From: Candidatus Omnitrophota bacterium
GTDB lineage: Bacteria > Omnitrophota > Gorgyraeia > Tantalellales > Tantalellaceae
Assembly (NCBI GenBank): GCA_028717825.1
Contig: JAQUNB010000084.1
Location: 1-6,001 of the forward strand
Direction: 5' to 3'
DNA length: 6,001 nucleotides
Both the position numbers and the translations under genes were made by a program. Below, piece after piece: positions 5,823-6,001 of the stretch. The stretch's first letter is position 1, and every line of letters begins with the position of its first letter. The notes beneath the pieces are model-generated. The model did no database searches. It saw only the letters and a list, made by a program, of their open reading frames with translations, and was not told the origin of the DNA.

Positions 5823-5892
5823 TCGAAACCCGAAACACGAATCGCGAACGACGAGATACAAGACACTAGTCACTAGCGACTAGTCACAACAC
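5823..5892 (+). repeat. Ten-unit heptamer tandem array abutting holB
   Basis: Ten 7-bp units run without a break: tcgaaac, ccgaaac, acgaatc, gcgaacg, acgagat, acaagac, actagtc, actagcg, actagtc, acaacac. C is at position 2 and A at position 4 in all ten, while other positions drift from a CGAAAC form to an ACTAGTC form along the array. It ends two bases before the holB ATG, leaving no room for a normal ribosome binding site. It shares units with the array at 114-162. A 7-bp period is not a coding rhythm. Confidence 0.75.
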
Positions 5893-5894
5893 AT

Positions 5895-6001
5895 ATGATC
5901 ACATTCAAAGACATAAAAGAGCAGGACAACGCCATTAAATATCTTTCGGCCTGTATCGGGTCCGGTCGGATCCCGGTCAGTTTTCTTTTTTCCGGTCCCG
6001 A
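5895..6001 (+). CDS. holB: DNA polymerase III delta' subunit, N-terminal part (runs off window)
   Basis: An open frame from the ATG at 5895 runs to the window end (35 codons plus two bases). It reads MITFKDIKEQDNAIKYL, then SGRIPVSFLFSGP. This matches the start of clamp-loader AAA+ subunits: a short (F)xDIxxQ-x-AI opening, the SGRIPHA-type segment (here SGRIPVS) and FLFSGP leading into Walker A, which would lie just outside. Delta' is part of the complex that loads the sliding clamp on DNA. tmk upstream favours HolB over DnaX, which usually begins with a longer lead. No Shine-Dalgarno sequence precedes the ATG, where the heptamer array runs to within two bases. The first fragment alone cannot exclude another clamp-loader AAA+ protein. 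Confidence 0.78.
   Translation, partial: MITFKDIKEQDNAIKYLSACIGSGRIPVSFLFSGP

Noticed and set aside
5823..5892. CRISPR array.
   Set aside because: The units are 7 bp, degenerate and contiguous, with no spacers and no cas genes nearby.

Overview
The window is ordinary-looking housekeeping chromosome from a Gram-negative bacterium. All seven recognisable genes lie on the + strand: mlaD-like, a YacL-type PIN/TRAM protein, ispF, cysE, cysS, tmk, and the first 35 codons of holB. An MCE/MlaD lipid-transport protein implies an outer membrane, yet the order yacL-like, ispF, cysE, cysS resembles the Bacillus/Clostridium yacL-ispD-ispF-gltX-cysE-cysS block, and tmk followed by holB resembles a second Firmicutes block. 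That mix, moderate GC, strong AAGGAG-type ribosome binding sites and degenerate tandem repeats between genes fit a deep-branching Gram-negative lineage. Candidatus Omnitrophota is my best guess, from memory of such genomes and not proven here.

Layout: 1-175 is non-coding and repeat-rich. 176-919 encodes the MCE protein and 979-2019 the membrane-anchored PIN/TRAM protein. 2042-2521 is ispF, 22 bp after the PIN/TRAM gene. 2522-2742 is a gap holding two arrays of 7-bp repeats in opposite orientation around a core of about 75 bp. 2743-3486 is cysE with an added N-terminal membrane helix. 3504-4988 is cysS, and tmk (to 5617) overlaps its end. 5618-5894 is a second repeat-rich gap, and holB starts at 5895.

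Functionally, CysE makes O-acetylserine for cysteine synthesis and CysS charges tRNA with the cysteine. Tmk supplies dTDP for DNA synthesis, and HolB belongs to the clamp loader. IspF is a step of the MEP isoprenoid pathway, and MlaD-like proteins move lipids between membranes. No mobile-element gene, defence system, CRISPR array, tRNA or rRNA is visible.

The most unusual content is between the genes. Three gaps carry degenerate 7-bp tandem arrays sharing a skeleton A-C-N-A-N-N-N. The gaps before mlaD and holB also share a layout: a 40-bp 'taagaacg' module, then a palindromic REP-like element, then a heptamer array ending at or near the start codon. The element before holB is a pair of inverted REP-like palindromes (REPIN-like). 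No canonical rho-independent terminator was found in the window.
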